NCBI GenBank assembly: GCA_963931925.1 | Contig: OZ007583.1 | Coordinates: forward strand, 12,499,633-12,563,632 | DNA from: Onchidella celtica | Taxonomy: Eukaryota; Mollusca; Gastropoda; Systellommatophora; Onchidiidae | DNA: 64,000 bases | Direction of reading: 5' to 3' | Part shown: positions 1-9,994 of the stretch, in pieces | Layout of the letters: each line of letters opens with the position of its first letter | How positions within the stretch are numbered: position 1 is the stretch's first letter | Notes under the pieces: generated by a model | Database searches by the model: none | What the model saw: only the letters and a program-made list of their open reading frames with translations | What the model was told of the DNA's origin: nothing | Made by a program: the position numbers and the translations under genes

Positions 1-13
1 AAAAGAAAAGACC

Positions 14-1735
14 TTGCACGCCAACCTCCTCAAGAGATACATTCCAAGGACGTCAAAAGCAGCAGCAGTGGCAATGGAACCGAGACCTATTGTGACCGAG
101 ATGTGTGGGATGGACAACAGTAGGAGAGATACCACGCCTGGACATGTCAACGCCATAAAGGACGGCGGCGGTGATAGTGCTGAGACTGTACTGGCAGAGG
201 ACGACATGATGGACAAGAGTCAACCCGTGGAGTCAGCTGGCATGACAATCATCGAGGACTGCGACCTGGAAGGCGACAACGGTGGAACGACGGAGGACCT
301 TGCCGACCTAGGAAGCTGGGACCAGAATGAAGGCTACAGAGATGTCCAGTATGGAACGCAACTGACATCGGAACAACGTCAAGAACTCTGCGATGTGGTG
401 AAGAATTACCAGCACGTCTTCACCAATCTCCCTGGAGGCTGTCAGTTGGGTGAACATCGCATCGACCTGACGACAGAAGTACCAGTTCGTCAACGACCAT
501 ACCCGGTGCCTTACGCTATGCGCGACTCATTGAAGGAGGAGCTTAGCACCATGGAACGGCTGGGCATCATTCGAAGGAGCTCATCAGCTTATGCTTCACC
601 TATTGTTGTGGTCAAGAAGAAGGACGGATCCAACCGAGTCTGCATCGACTACAGGAGGTTAAACAAGATCACAGTATTCGACCCTCATCCGACAGCAGCG
701 CCATTAGAAGTGTTTCAGAGTCTCTCGAGAGGAAAATTATTCTCTCGGGTTGACCTGAGCAAGGGATACTGGCAAGTGAAAGTTCGAGAGCAAGACATTC
801 CCAAGACGGCGTTCGTCACCATGGGCGAACACTATGAATTCATTCGGATGCCTTTTGGGATGATGAACTCAGGAGCCACGCTGAACAGGATCGTAAAGCC
901 ATTGATCCGTGGAATGAACAATGTGACAGCATATGTGGACGACCTGCTGAAGCATACAGAGACATTCGACGAGCATGTGAAGACTCTCAAGGACTTACTG
1001 CAGAGGATGGACCAAGCTGGATTAACTGCAAGACCATCGAAGTGTCTGATTGGAACGTCTGAAGTAGACTTTGTTGGACACTTAGTGGGAGAAGGTATGA
1101 TTGGCCTGTTAGAAGAGAATGTATGTAAGGTACGAGACGCACCCAGACCCACCACTAAGAAGGAAGTGAAAGCATTCTTAGGATTAGTGGGATATTACCA
1201 TGAATTTATTCCTAACTTTTCAGCGATTGCATCACCATTGTCTGATTTACTTAGAAAGGGTCAGCCCAATATAGTTCAGTGGGATGAAACGCAGGAGAAA
1301 GCGTACACCTCTTTGAAGAATGTCATTATCTCCAAACCCGTGTTATGTTTGCCAGATTTTTCCAAAGAGTTTGTCTTAGCAACTGATGCATCAGATCGCG
1401 GATTAGGCGCTAGTCTTATGCAGGAACACGAGGGAAAGTTGTACCCTGTGGCATATGCTAGTCGTAAGCTATTGCCTCGTGAGACAAAATATTCGGTCTC
1501 AGAGCGCGAATGTTTAGCTATTGTTTGGGCTGTAAAAAAGTTTACTTTGTATTTGTATGGAAAGGAGTTTGTGCTCCAAACTGACCATCGGTCATTAGAG
1601 TTTTTGAACTCTGCCAAGTTTGACAGTCCAAAGTTATCACGATGGAGTTTATTTTTACAGTCTTATCGATTCAGGATTCACTACGTAAAAGGCAGAGAAA
1701 ATGTCTGTGCCGATTTCCTGAGCAGGGTATTTTAA
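14..1735 (+). CDS. pol: Ty3/gypsy retrotransposon pol fragment (reverse transcriptase + RNase H)
   Basis: This 573-codon reading frame encodes the reverse transcriptase and RNase H of a Ty3/gypsy LTR retrotransposon, which copy element RNA into DNA. Residues about 1-140 are a linker; the RT begins near residue 145. VKKKDGSNRVCIDYRRLN lies near residue 200, FGMMNSGAT near 280 and the catalytic YVDD at about 307. RNase H follows with ATDAS near 457, a conserved SERE block and TDHRSLEF. The frame stops right after the RNase H end (CADFLSRVF). Gag and protease would lie before base 1. No integrase follows, although gypsy elements normally carry about 400 residues of it after RNase H; 768 non-coding bases separate the stop from the LTR. 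The copy is therefore defective for integration or belongs to a lineage that codes integrase elsewhere. RT and RNase H motifs look intact. Confidence 0.95.
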   Translation: MHANLLKRYIPRTSKAAAVAMEPRPIVTEMCGMDNSRRDTTPGHVNAIKDGGGDSAETVLAEDDMMDKSQPVESAGMTIIEDCDLEGDNGGTTEDLADLGSWDQNEGYRDVQYGTQLTSEQRQELCDVVKNYQHVFTNLPGGCQLGEHRIDLTTEVPVRQRPYPVPYAMRDSLKEELSTMERLGIIRRSSSAYASPIVVVKKKDGSNRVCIDYRRLNKITVFDPHPTAAPLEVFQSLSRGKLFSRVDLSKGYWQVKVREQDIPKTAFVTMGEHYEFIRMPFGMMNSGATLNRIVKPLIRGMNNVTAYVDDLLKHTETFDEHVKTLKDLLQRMDQAGLTARPSKCLIGTSEVDFVGHLVGEGMIGLLEENVCKVRDAPRPTTKKEVKAFLGLVGYYHEFIPNFSAIASPLSDLLRKGQPNIVQWDETQEKAYTSLKNVIISKPVLCLPDFSKEFVLATDASDRGLGASLMQEHEGKLYPVAYASRKLLPRETKYSVSERECLAIVWAVKKFTLYLYGKEFVLQTDHRSLEFLNSAKFDSPKLSRWSLFLQSYRFRIHYVKGRENVCADFLSRVF

Positions 1736-2503
1736 AGTAGTACACTATCAGTGAAATGCATTGTAACCCATACTTTTGCCTACTAGATGAATTTCTAGGA
1801 CGGCAGTATTGTACTGTAATTGGGGACATAGTTCATCTGTGACTGAATATTGAATTGATGGCTGATAGAGAGTCATGATGTGTTAGTCACATTTTGATTT
1901 TATGCTATGTCATATTAGTTACCAATGGAACTTGGTGTAATTTTTGGAAAATGTAACCCAAATGGGGACTGCGAGCAAGCAGTGTTTGTGTTATATTGCA
2001 ATGTTGTAACTTGTTTTGACCTAATATGATGAAGAAAGACCCTGATCAGTGGTCAGTATGTATTGGTATTTTGCCATTGTACGTATGAGTTATACATTTT
2101 GGAGATAACCATGTTATGTACAACAAGTTATATGCTATGATTCGTGCACGAAGCATTATGTAAACGATGGGCCATCGTTTCACCTTATATGATTTGTAAT
2201 AATATCATTGACCATTGTTTCACCACAGTGGTGGCGTTGTGTTATTTTGACTAGTAGGCCTACTGTCTACTATTGGGAAGCAATGACGGTATTGTATTAG
2301 TTATGGTATTAGTGATGCAAAGTACACTGCATTGTATTGTATTTGTGATGACATTCGGGAAGACACTGAAATAGTTATTAATTGTAATAGAATTAGCAAC
2401 TACCTTTGTGAGATTGGGAGTGCTATAAGATTATTTCACGATAGTGCAGACGCTGTATAATGTTTTTGGAGTTGAAAGATATTCAACTTAAATTGGGGAG
2501 TTG
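1736..2503 (+). other. Non-coding 3' internal region of the gypsy element, ending in a polypurine tract
   Basis: No reading frame of note is seen. The stretch is T/G-rich with many short stops in all frames. It ends in a purine-rich block (AATTGGGGAG, 2491-2500) directly before the LTR, the expected position of the plus-strand primer. An integrase domain would be expected here but I find no trace of one. Confidence 0.6.
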
Positions 2504-3124
2504 TGTAGCATCTGCGGGCTACCCCTTGCCCTCCCTCGGTTTTGTTGTTGTGCTGGTGGCTGAGCATGTGTCCACTACTTTTTTCATTTTATTGTTGACA
2601 ACCGCCAGAGTGTACTGTACTCCGTGACCTGACCCTCTTTTCTAGTGAGTAGTTTTTTTCCTCGCTCGCTTGTTGTCAGGTGTTTTGGCTCGTTCAGTAA
2701 ATATTAGTATGTTCCCGAATATTCGATAACGTTGTGGATACGAATGTTTACGCCAGATTTGGCCTTGGGTGATGTAACCTGATGACGTATTGATACGTGA
2801 TTGGTTAGTTTGTGCGAGGGCAAAGGTAACGTTTATTTCGGGAACTTTCTGTAGGAATGTTTATATATATAGACCTGTGTGAGTGGTTGGTGGGGTGAGT
2901 AAGTGAGTTTCCTTTTGTGTGGCGTAGATATTTAGTTTCACTGGTGTCTTGCTAGTAATTTATTGTTCACTATACAGTTATTAAACTTTAGTATTATTTA
3001 ATCTATCGTCGGATCTCGTGTTTATTTATTTTACAGCTGTAATAGTTTCGTTTTCTAAAGGGTTGTAGTTAGATCAACTAACTCCCCCCTACTATAACGT
3101 GCTAGAACAACCTCAGCTGTTACA
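2504..3124 (+). mobile_element. 3' LTR of the gypsy element
   Basis: The 621-bp LTR starts TGTAGCATCTG after the polypurine tract and ends CTGTTACA, with the TG...CA ends typical of LTRs. It contains a TATA-like run (TTTATATATATAG near 2860) and a TTATTAAA block near 2980. Its end is fixed because a Polinton reading frame on the other strand begins immediately at 3125, and because a diverged relative at 29475-30069 starts TGTAGCGTCCC and ends CTGTTACA. The left target-site copy lies outside the window. Confidence 0.85.
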
Positions 3125-3953
3125 CTCATCTATAATACTTACAATTTCATTTACAATACCTGTATTTCCTGCTTCTTTACTAGCTATTAATAATGATAAT
3201 CTCTGTATTAAAGCAGCAGGATCTGACGGAAGAAATCCTGTTCCGGAATAAATTAAACTTCTTTGATCATCATAAAATTGTTTATTTTCCCAAATCGGTT
3301 TTACGATATTCATGTATTTCTGTCCTCCACTAGATTTAGGTCTTGGATTATTGGGATCATTATTTTGTTTTATGGCATTAGTAGAAAATAAAATACGTGC
3401 ATAATTAACCGTAGCAGGAAATAGTAGTAGTATAATTAACTCTGTCCTCCTCCAAAAAATTTTGAGGATCTCTACTGGTTATTAATTCCCACAAACCAGG
3501 TGTTCCTTCATATTTATCTTCTCCAATAATAATATCATCATCATCAACTTTTATTTCTTTATTTCCAATATAAAATTTATCATCTACAGAATAAATTCCA
3601 AAAATTTTATCCGCATTAGTTGTCCCTAAGTATTTCTTTAAATAAGTTGCTGCTGTCGGACCAATTTGTTGTATTGGAGAAGAGGCAATTGCTTGTAATG
3701 AAGGTTCAATCATTTTCAATTGTTGACCTTGTTCTATAGCAAGTGGAATTTTTTGTATTTCTTTCTTAGTTTCTTCTGTTGCTTTTTGTGTACTTTCTGT
3801 GATAGGAGCAAATACTTTGGAAAATTCTCTTTTCATTTCAATATCTCCTACTCTTTTGCTTAAGTTACTTAATTGAATATTTCTCTTGGTTTGTAAAAAT
3901 TCATTAACAATAGCTTCACGTTTTGAAGGATCTTCAATTTTTAAAAAAGACAT
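3125..3953 (-). pseudogene. Conserved Polinton structural protein of unknown function ('MSFLK' family), truncated
   Basis: A conserved protein found beside capsid genes in animal Polinton/adintovirus elements; its exact role is unknown to me. The start is ATG at 3953, preceded by TTAAA, the start context shared by several genes of this element. The first about 180 codons are open and include a conserved block with EGTPGLWELI. Two identical ATAATTAAC repeats (3401-3409 and 3432-3440) then mark a 31-bp insertion that shifts the frame. The protein continues in the other frame to 3125 with a conserved C-terminal block (LPSDPAALIQRL, ASKEAGNTG). The gypsy LTR cuts it off after IIDE, probably only a few codons before its natural end. 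The family assignment comes from recall of related sequences. Confidence 0.7.
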
Positions 3954-4277
3954 TTTAATGGAATAAAAATCAAACCAGTTTTTTTATTTTTTTCAATGGA
4001 TTATCTATATTTAATTCAGGATCACTTACTTTTTTTATTTTTTATTGCATTTTTCATTTCTCTAAATTTTTTTTCTTCATCTAAAATAAGTTTGAATTCT
4101 TCATCTGAAATTTTTCCATCTTCAAGAGCATTAGAAATATAAGTTTGAATTGTATTAAGTTTTGATTCCAATAAAAATAAGATTTTCTGATGTTTATCAG
4201 CTTTATGTTGTAATTTTTTATTTATGTATCTTAAAACTATACTTAATAAACCTGTACTTATTGAAAGACCTTCTAAA

Positions 4278-4560
4278 GGGACAAGGTGGTCTAGAGGCAA
4301 GGTGCTCGCCTCTCATGCCAAGGGTTCCGGGTAGGTGCAGTGCAGGCATGTTGGAAATTGGATTTTTCTCATATTTTCAAGTCCCTGGTCCTATTGGGGG
4401 GTAGGATCGAGTACCTAGTCTTCTCGGATAAGGACAAAAAAAATTCGGAGGGCCCGTGTGCACGTTGCCCACGTTAAAGATACCTTGGCAGTTGGAAATC
4501 GTAAAGAGCCGGCCGAAAGGCCGCTGCCCGGGCAAAATTGAAAATTGAAATTAATAGATT
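4278..4560 (+). mobile_element. tRNA-derived SINE inserted in a Polinton gene
   Basis: The left end is tRNA-like, with a box-A-like GTGGTCTAGAGGC at about 4287 and a degenerate box B (GGGTTCCGG near 4320). The body has the motif GCCCACGTTAAAGATACC, which resembles the conserved central part of widespread invertebrate SINEs, and it ends in a short AAATTGAAAATTGAAATT tail. A second copy of the same family lies at 42748-42930. No clear target-site duplication was found. Confidence 0.7.
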
Positions 4561-4950
4561 AAAAGTTATCCATATCACCCCCCCCCCCCCCGCCGCCAGA
4601 ATTTATTATTCATTATTAAATATATATTGTTATTAATAAATATTCAAATATTATTTGATTTGTGTGTTGTGTGAACTGATGTGAGTTGTGAACTGCTGTG
4701 AGTTGTGAACTGTTGTGAGTTGTGAACTGCGCCTAACAGGCTGCGTTACAATTTGCTCTGAGATAGAGAGAGAGAGAGTGAGCGAGACAGGGAGAGAGAA
4801 AGAAGCAGTGCAGTGTGTTGAGCGCTTCGCTGGCAGCTCCATTCTGCTCTGTGGTTGACATGTTGTTTCTGTAAAGCGCATAGAGCATTTTAAATGGATA
4901 TGCGCTATATAAATGCTATACATTATTATTATTATTATAATAATAGCCAA
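4561..4950 (+). mobile_element. (ATT)n-tailed short retroelement fragment with simple repeats
   Basis: It begins with a C-run near 4580, then AT-rich sequence, about three copies of a 24-bp repeat (GTGAGTTGTGAACTG, 4680-4730) and a GA-rich run near 4770. It ends with the block TAAAGCGCATAGAGC ... GCGCTATATAAATG followed by (ATT)n and (AAT)n at 4921-4949. The same block occurs at 31840-31910 and, inverted, near 32050-32130. This end structure is common in invertebrate SINE and LINE tails. Confidence 0.5.
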
Positions 4951-5190
4951 TGGAATGTTAACCACCGTAGATAAAAGTATTACTCCTGTTGTTCCCATTC
5001 CAATGGCTGCAGTTTTTAAAGTTACATCAGTTCCATCAATTATATTTAAAGCTTTTGAGTATTTTTTAACTGTTTTATTATTTTTTTCGTTATTTACTTC
5101 AAAGGACTTTTGAATATCAAGAATTTTTGTCATTCTATAATCTGAAGCTTCCATTTTTATAATAAATTTTTTGACCAAAACAATTCTTGG

Positions 5191-5770
5191 TTACACCAAC
5201 ATATTTATAAACGGAATACTTTTAACCAAATCGCTCAAAAAACCTTCACCATTATAAACTTGTCCTTCTCGTTTTAAATACAATCCATCCCCATGAAATT
5301 CACTACCGCATCCTTTTACAGTTCCTAAATATAAACCTTTTCCATCAGTTTCAATTTGACAGAGACATCCACCTTTTTGTAAATACAATCCGTCCCCTAA
5401 TAATTTTTGAACACCACTACTTGCTAAACCTGTAAGCCCGCCTATTCCTATGGCTTTTGCTACTGATGGAACAACTTTAGATAACAATGGGAGTGCCATT
5501 CTAGCAAGAGCAGCCAGAAACCCTCCTTCAATTTTCATGTTATATTTTATTTGTTTTCAACTTAGAGTAATATCAGCTCCTTTATTTTGATTAAATGATT
5601 TTTTCAATTTAGTTATTTGTCTTTGTGTTAATGCTAAAACATCATTTCCCGGTTCTGCAGTAATTCTAATAGTAACAGGAAGATTCTCTTTCATAGCTCT
5701 TTGAATTTTTTCTTTCTGATTATCAGAAATATTTAATTGAACTTTTTCATATGCAATTTTTAAGAAATAA
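5191..5770 (-). pseudogene. Polinton pX/pVI-like hydrophobic virion protein with an in-frame stop
   Basis: The upstream part (about 5560-5770) encodes a basic segment ending ADITLS; then comes an in-frame TGA (5557-5559) and the same frame runs on to 5191. The downstream part has a glycine/alanine-rich amphipathic segment (GGFLAALARMALPLLSK) and two copies of a GDGLYL motif, and ends at the TAA beside 5191. This layout (basic N-terminus, amphipathic GGFL block, GDGLYL repeats) is conserved in Polinton proteins often compared with adenovirus minor core or membrane-lytic proteins; that comparison is inference. The probable start ATG at 5748-5750 is out of frame by one base in an A-run. Confidence 0.6.
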
Positions 5771-5795
5771 ATTTTAACGTCAACTTCGCGTTACG

Positions 5796-6602
5796 TTAAA
5801 ACTTGGTTCGTTGTAATTCCTTTTCATAAAAAGAACCAATAATTTCTTCATCATCTAAATCTTTTATTTTGTAAGTAATTGGATATGTATATAAAATTTT
5901 ATCTATTGTAAATATTTCTTTTGTCCATTTTGGTGTGTAACCTTTCTCAAAATTTTTTTCTTCTTTGTAATTCTAACTCTATCACCTAATTTAAATTTAG
6001 GCTTTGGCAATAATTGTTTCTTTGTATATAAATTTCTATACACGGTTATTTCATTTTCTTTTTTACTTCCTTCAACAGGAGTCATTTTTATTGATGAATG
6101 ATAGGTGTTACTATAATCATTTACGAAATCATCTAAGACATCTATATATTTCGTAACACCATTCGCCGTAAAATATTTAAACATTTTTTCTTTCATTGTT
6201 CGGTTCCATCTTTCCACTACAGAACTTTTCTCTTCATTCTCTGTGGAATAGATTTCTTTGAAAAGACTCTTAACATGTTTATTATAGAATTCACTTCCTT
6301 TATCAACCCATAATTTTTCCGGATGTCTTTTTTTTTGACGGAGTCGAAGCTCTGCTTAATATCTTTTTAAATCCTTCAGCAACTGTTATTCCGCTTTTAT
6401 TTTTTAAAGGAATCATCCAACCATATTTTGAGAAAACATCAATAACAGCAAGAATATATTTAAATCCTTTGTTTTGCTTAGAATAAGCAGACATGTCAAC
6501 TAAATCAGCAGGCAATATTTTATCAATTCCATTAACTATCACTCTTCTTTTCTTAAATTTTTTAATAACCGGTTTATGAAGTTCTTCTGCTAAATCACTC
6601 AT
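5796..6602 (-). pseudogene. int: Polinton integrase (retroviral-type DDE), frameshifted
   Basis: This rve-superfamily integrase would join element ends to host DNA. The start ATG at 6602 overlaps the stop of the upstream gene in an ATGA. The first aspartate is in VIDVFSKYGW, the second in WVDKGSEFY and the glutamate in VVERWNRT, so the D-D-E triad is present. Reading the whole protein needs two frame changes, one at an A9 run (6329-6337) and one at an A-run near 5953. After the second, a C-terminal domain with GYTPKW and EEIIGSFY runs to a TAA at 5796. With both indels in homopolymers they could be decay or assembly error. About 268 codons in total, a normal size for Polinton integrases. Confidence 0.85.
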
Positions 6603-7126
6603 AAAGCGGACGAAGTCGGAGCTTTTTTTTTTCCGCCCATTCCAAAAGTTTTTTTCATTTTAATAATAGGTTCAACAATATTTCTATCTATTCTTTCTCT
6701 TAATGTTGGTTTTAAAATGGAATGTATCATCTTTTTATCACATACTTCATTTCTGGATTTAGTACCTTGATTTTGTAAATAACAAATATCGTGATGCATT
6801 GCGGCTTCATCAACTCTATTAATTGGTTTACTCCAAGATTTTGGTGTGAGATCTGAATTCAACCGTTTTTTTAAATTGGTTCCCGGTCCTGTAAAATTAT
6901 GACCCGGCAAATGCATTTCAAAAGGAACTTTGTTGATGATTTTGTTGGCTACGCATCGCCCTTGGGATATGCCAGGTATAAATTTTGTTTTAGTACTTCC
7001 ACAAATTACACATTTGCCTCTTAACATATTTCTATTATTTTTTGTTTTAACTAATTCAATACCTTCCATAGTATCGGTTTGCTTTTTACATTTTACACAA
7101 AACATCGGAGTTTTACCTTCAGCCAT
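6599..7126 (-). CDS. Zinc-ribbon plus phospholipase A2 domain protein (parvovirus VP1-like)
   Basis: A predicted secreted-type phospholipase A2 of the kind found in parvovirus VP1 and in adintovirus/Polinton elements, thought to open endosomal membranes during entry. I prefer the start at 7126, in TTAAAAATGG context, over an in-frame ATG at 7159. Residues 10-13 and 39-42 are CVKC and CVIC, forming a zinc ribbon. GHNFTGPGT at 75-83 is the calcium-binding loop and HHDICY at 111-116 holds the catalytic His-Asp pair. The C-terminus is basic, and the last codons fall in a copy of the hairpin motif described in the findings. The 175-codon frame is uninterrupted. Its TGA overlaps the integrase ATG by sharing TG. 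Confidence 0.8.
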   Translation of the reverse strand: MAEGKTPMFCVKCKKQTDTMEGIELVKTKNNRNMLRGKCVICGSTKTKFIPGISQGRCVANKIINKVPFEMHLPGHNFTGPGTNLKKRLNSDLTPKSWSKPINRVDEAAMHHDICYLQNQGTKSRNEVCDKKMIHSILKPTLRERIDRNIVEPIIKMKKTFGMGGKKKAPTSSAL

Positions 7127-7142
7127 TTTTAATATATATGAA
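7127..7142. promoter_or_regulatory. 16-bp divergent start region between the PLA2 and zinc-finger genes
   Basis: The minus-strand ATG (7126) and the plus-strand ATG (7143) are separated by only 16 bp of pure A/T sequence apart from one G (TTTTAATATATATG). Both genes would have to use promoter elements within this TATA-like block or within each other's coding sequence. The promoter role is inferred. Confidence 0.4.
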
Positions 7143-7346
7143 ATGGAAAAAAATTGCAATACTTGTTTTATTCGAAAACTTCTTGATTTATTTTACAAGG
7201 AAAGAAAAAGTTCAGATGGTCATAAAGCAAAATGTAAAGAATGTATGAAACTTCAAAAACATTTGCATTATGTAAGAAATAAGGAAAAATATAAACAAGC
7301 ATATCGAGAATTTATGAAAAGAAAGTCTATTAAAAATGATTCTTAA
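7143..7346 (+). CDS. Small zinc-finger protein (67 aa)
   Basis: A short basic protein with two cysteine pairs, CNTC near residues 5-8 and CKEC near residues 31-34, separated by a segment with YKERKSSDGHKAK. The C-terminal half is lysine/arginine/tyrosine-rich. This treble-clef-like pattern is seen in small proteins and HNH-associated domains of phages and in other Polintons; the function is unknown. The frame is open further upstream but the ATG at 7143 fits best because it faces the divergent PLA2 start. The stop lies 3 bp before the PolB ATG at 7350, so the two may share a transcript. Confidence 0.55.
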   Translation: MEKNCNTCFIRKLLDLFYKERKSSDGHKAKCKECMKLQKHLHYVRNKEKYKQAYREFMKRKSIKNDS

Positions 7347-7349
7347 AAA

Positions 7350-9994
7350 ATGGTCGAAAAAATCTTCAAAGATATCATCAAAGAAACCATTATCGATGAT
7401 GTAAAAGAAAAGAATACTTCTAGATATTTCAAATTAATTAAGGAAAGAGTGAGAAAACTTGTTGAAGATTTTAAAGATAATAAAACGGTAAAAGTTAAAT
7501 TAATAATAACTTCTGAATTTAATACTCCTTTAGCTTTTGATATTATTGAAGCACATTATCATTCAGATTTTGGTATTATAATTTCCATTAATGATTTCAA
7601 TACTTTTTATAATTCCATTGATGAAAAATTTAATGCTTGGGTGGATAGATTTCAGGCTAAAGGATCTGGATATGTTTTTAATCAAATTATTAAAACAAAA
7701 GTACAACTTTATAAAACTAAAACTTTAAGAGGTTCTTCTTATATTCCTACTCCGTTTAAAAGTAAGAATATTATCAACGTTCAAAATAAAAAAGATAATA
7801 AATGTTTTCTTTGGTCTATATTAGCTAAATTGTATCCTGCTAATGATAATAAAGAGAGAGTTTCAAAATATAAACAATATGAAGATTGGTTCAATATGAA
7901 AGGAATTGAATATCCAGTTAAAATTAAAGATATTCCTAAATTTGAAAAACAAAATGATATGTGTGTAAATGTTTTTGCATTAGCAAAACCAGAAGACAAA
8001 TATTCTATATATCCAATTTATACTAGCCAGCAAAGCTGCAATTTCGTCGACAAGCAGAGCTTAGACTTCGTTGACCTTCTATATTTAGAAGATGATGGAA
8101 ATAATCATTACTGTCTTATAAAAGACTTGGAAAGTTTATTAGCAGATAAATCTCGTAACAAAGCTTTCATCTGCAGGAATTGTATGAATATATTTAAAAG
8201 AGAAGAGACATTAAATAACCATAAAGAGAAATGCTTAAATCACAAAATGTGTAAGACAATCCTTCCAAAAGAAGGTGATAATATTTTACAATTTACAAAT
8301 CATCATTTCAAATCTAGATTACCAATAGTTTTCTACTGTGATTTTGAATCATGTAATAGAAGAATATCTACAACACAACCAAATCCAAATGAACCTTATG
8401 AAAATAAACTTTTTAAACAAGAAGCTACTAGTTTTGGAATGTATAATATACAATCCGATTATGATAATTTATGTCCTTCCGTTTATCATACTTATACCGG
8501 AGAAGATGCAAAAGAAAAGTTTGTCGAAATGATTATGATGTATTATAACGAAATCTGTAAAAAACTAAATTACTATAAAAAAGCTAAAGCTAAATTAACT
8601 TATGCTCAAGAAAAAGAATTTAATAAAGCAACAAACTGTTATATTTGTAATGTTGAATTTTCTAACGAAAAAGTAAGAGAACACAATAATTACAATGGTA
8701 AGTATCGAGGAGCTGCTTGTCAATCTTGTAATACCAAAGAAGGAAAACAATCTAAAGTAATTCCAGTATTTTTTCACAATGGCAGTGGTTATGATTTTCA
8801 TTTCATAATAGAAGAAATAATGAAATATGAAGATAAATACAATAAACTTTCATTGCTTGCTAAAACATCTGAAGAATATATTTCATTTGAATACGGAAAT
8901 TATTACAGAAAATTAAGATTCCTAGATAGTTACAGATTTTCATCAAACTCTTTAGAAGCTGTTGTTAAATCAATGGATGATTTTCCGATCTTGAAAGAAC
9001 ATTTCCCGGATAATTACACTTGGCTAAAAAGAAAAGGTGTTTACCCTTATGAATATGTTGATTCAATTAATCGATTAAAAGAAAAACAATTACCACCAAT
9101 TGAAAATTTCTTTTCAACTTTAAGAAAAGAAGGAATTACAGAAGACGAATACCAACACGCTCTAAATGTTTGGAATACTTTTGAATGTAAAACTTTACAA
9201 GATTATCATGATTTGTATCTAAAAACAGATGTTTTACTTTTAGCCGATGTATTTGAAAAGTTTAGAGAATTTTTCCTAACCAATCATGAAATTGATCCGT
9301 GTTATTGTTTCTCAGCTCCTGGATTAACTTGGCAATGTGGATTAAAATATATAGGAATTAAACTAGAATTATTAACAGATTTAGATATGCTACTAATGTT
9401 TGAGAAGGGAATAAGAGGTGGTTATTCAGGAGTTTTAGGACCTCGATATGTAAAAGCTAACAATAAGTATTTACCAGATTATGACCCTAAAAAGAGATCA
9501 AATTACTTGTTGTATTTAGATGCAAATAATTTATATGGTGGAGGAATGTCAGAACCTTTACCAGTTGGAGATTTTAAATGGGAAAAAGAATCATTCCTAA
9601 AGGAGGTTCCTGAAGCAAGAGGATATTTATTATCGAATGTGATCTTGATTACACAGTTAAAGCAAAAGTAAACACCAAAAGATTTCCTTTAGCTCCAGAG
9701 AAACTAAAAATAAATGAAGACAATTTAAGCGATTTGCAAAAATACTATTTACAATTAGAAAATAAAAAAGTAGGAACTGTAGAAAAATTAATACTAAATT
9801 TAAAAAATAAAAAGAATTATATTATACATTACAAATTATTAGAATGTTTTAAATCCCTCGCATTAGAAATTTCTAAAGTTCATAGAATCATTTCTTTTAA
9901 GAAAGACCTTGGTTAAAAGATTACATCGATTTTAATACCAATCAAAGAACTAAGTCAAAATCAGACTTTGAAAAGAATCTCTGGAAATTAATGA
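7350..9994 (+). pseudogene. polB: Protein-primed DNA polymerase B, N-terminal and exonuclease part
   Basis: Family B DNA polymerase that would replicate the element from a terminal protein. The first 773 codons are open. A C2H2-type finger (CRNCMNIF...) lies near residue 273. Exonuclease motifs are DFE near 331, NGSGYDFHF near 480 and YLKTDVLLLADVF near 622; polymerase motif A (LDANNLYG) lies near 723. Two copies of the hairpin motif sit in frame at 8029-8074. The frame is broken by a 2-bp insertion near 9640 and a small indel near 9910, then by a solo LTR at 9995. Catalytic residues visible here are all present, so decay is recent or mild. It continues at 11205 and 13158. Confidence 0.9.

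Larger units (their letters stand above)
4022..5154 (-). pseudogene. Polinton membrane protein of unknown function, split by inserted repeats
   Basis: One gene is seen in two pieces. The N-terminal half (about 4950-5154) starts at an ATG in TAAAAATGG context and includes a hydrophobic stretch (TGVILLSTVVNIPLA) that looks membrane-associated. A longer start at 5178 is possible. The C-terminal half (4022 to about 4280) has a second hydrophobic stretch and a charged, probably helical tail with the block ISDEEFKLIL. About 670 bp of inserted DNA (a tRNA-derived SINE and an (ATT)n-tailed fragment) separates them. Hydrophobic hairpin proteins of this pattern occur in other animal Polintons, but I know no function for them. 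The gene cannot be expressed whole. Confidence 0.6.

Noticed and set aside
4278..4345. tRNA gene
   Set aside because: Only tRNA-like promoter boxes remain, the cloverleaf does not close and the SINE body follows. The same holds for 42748-42820.
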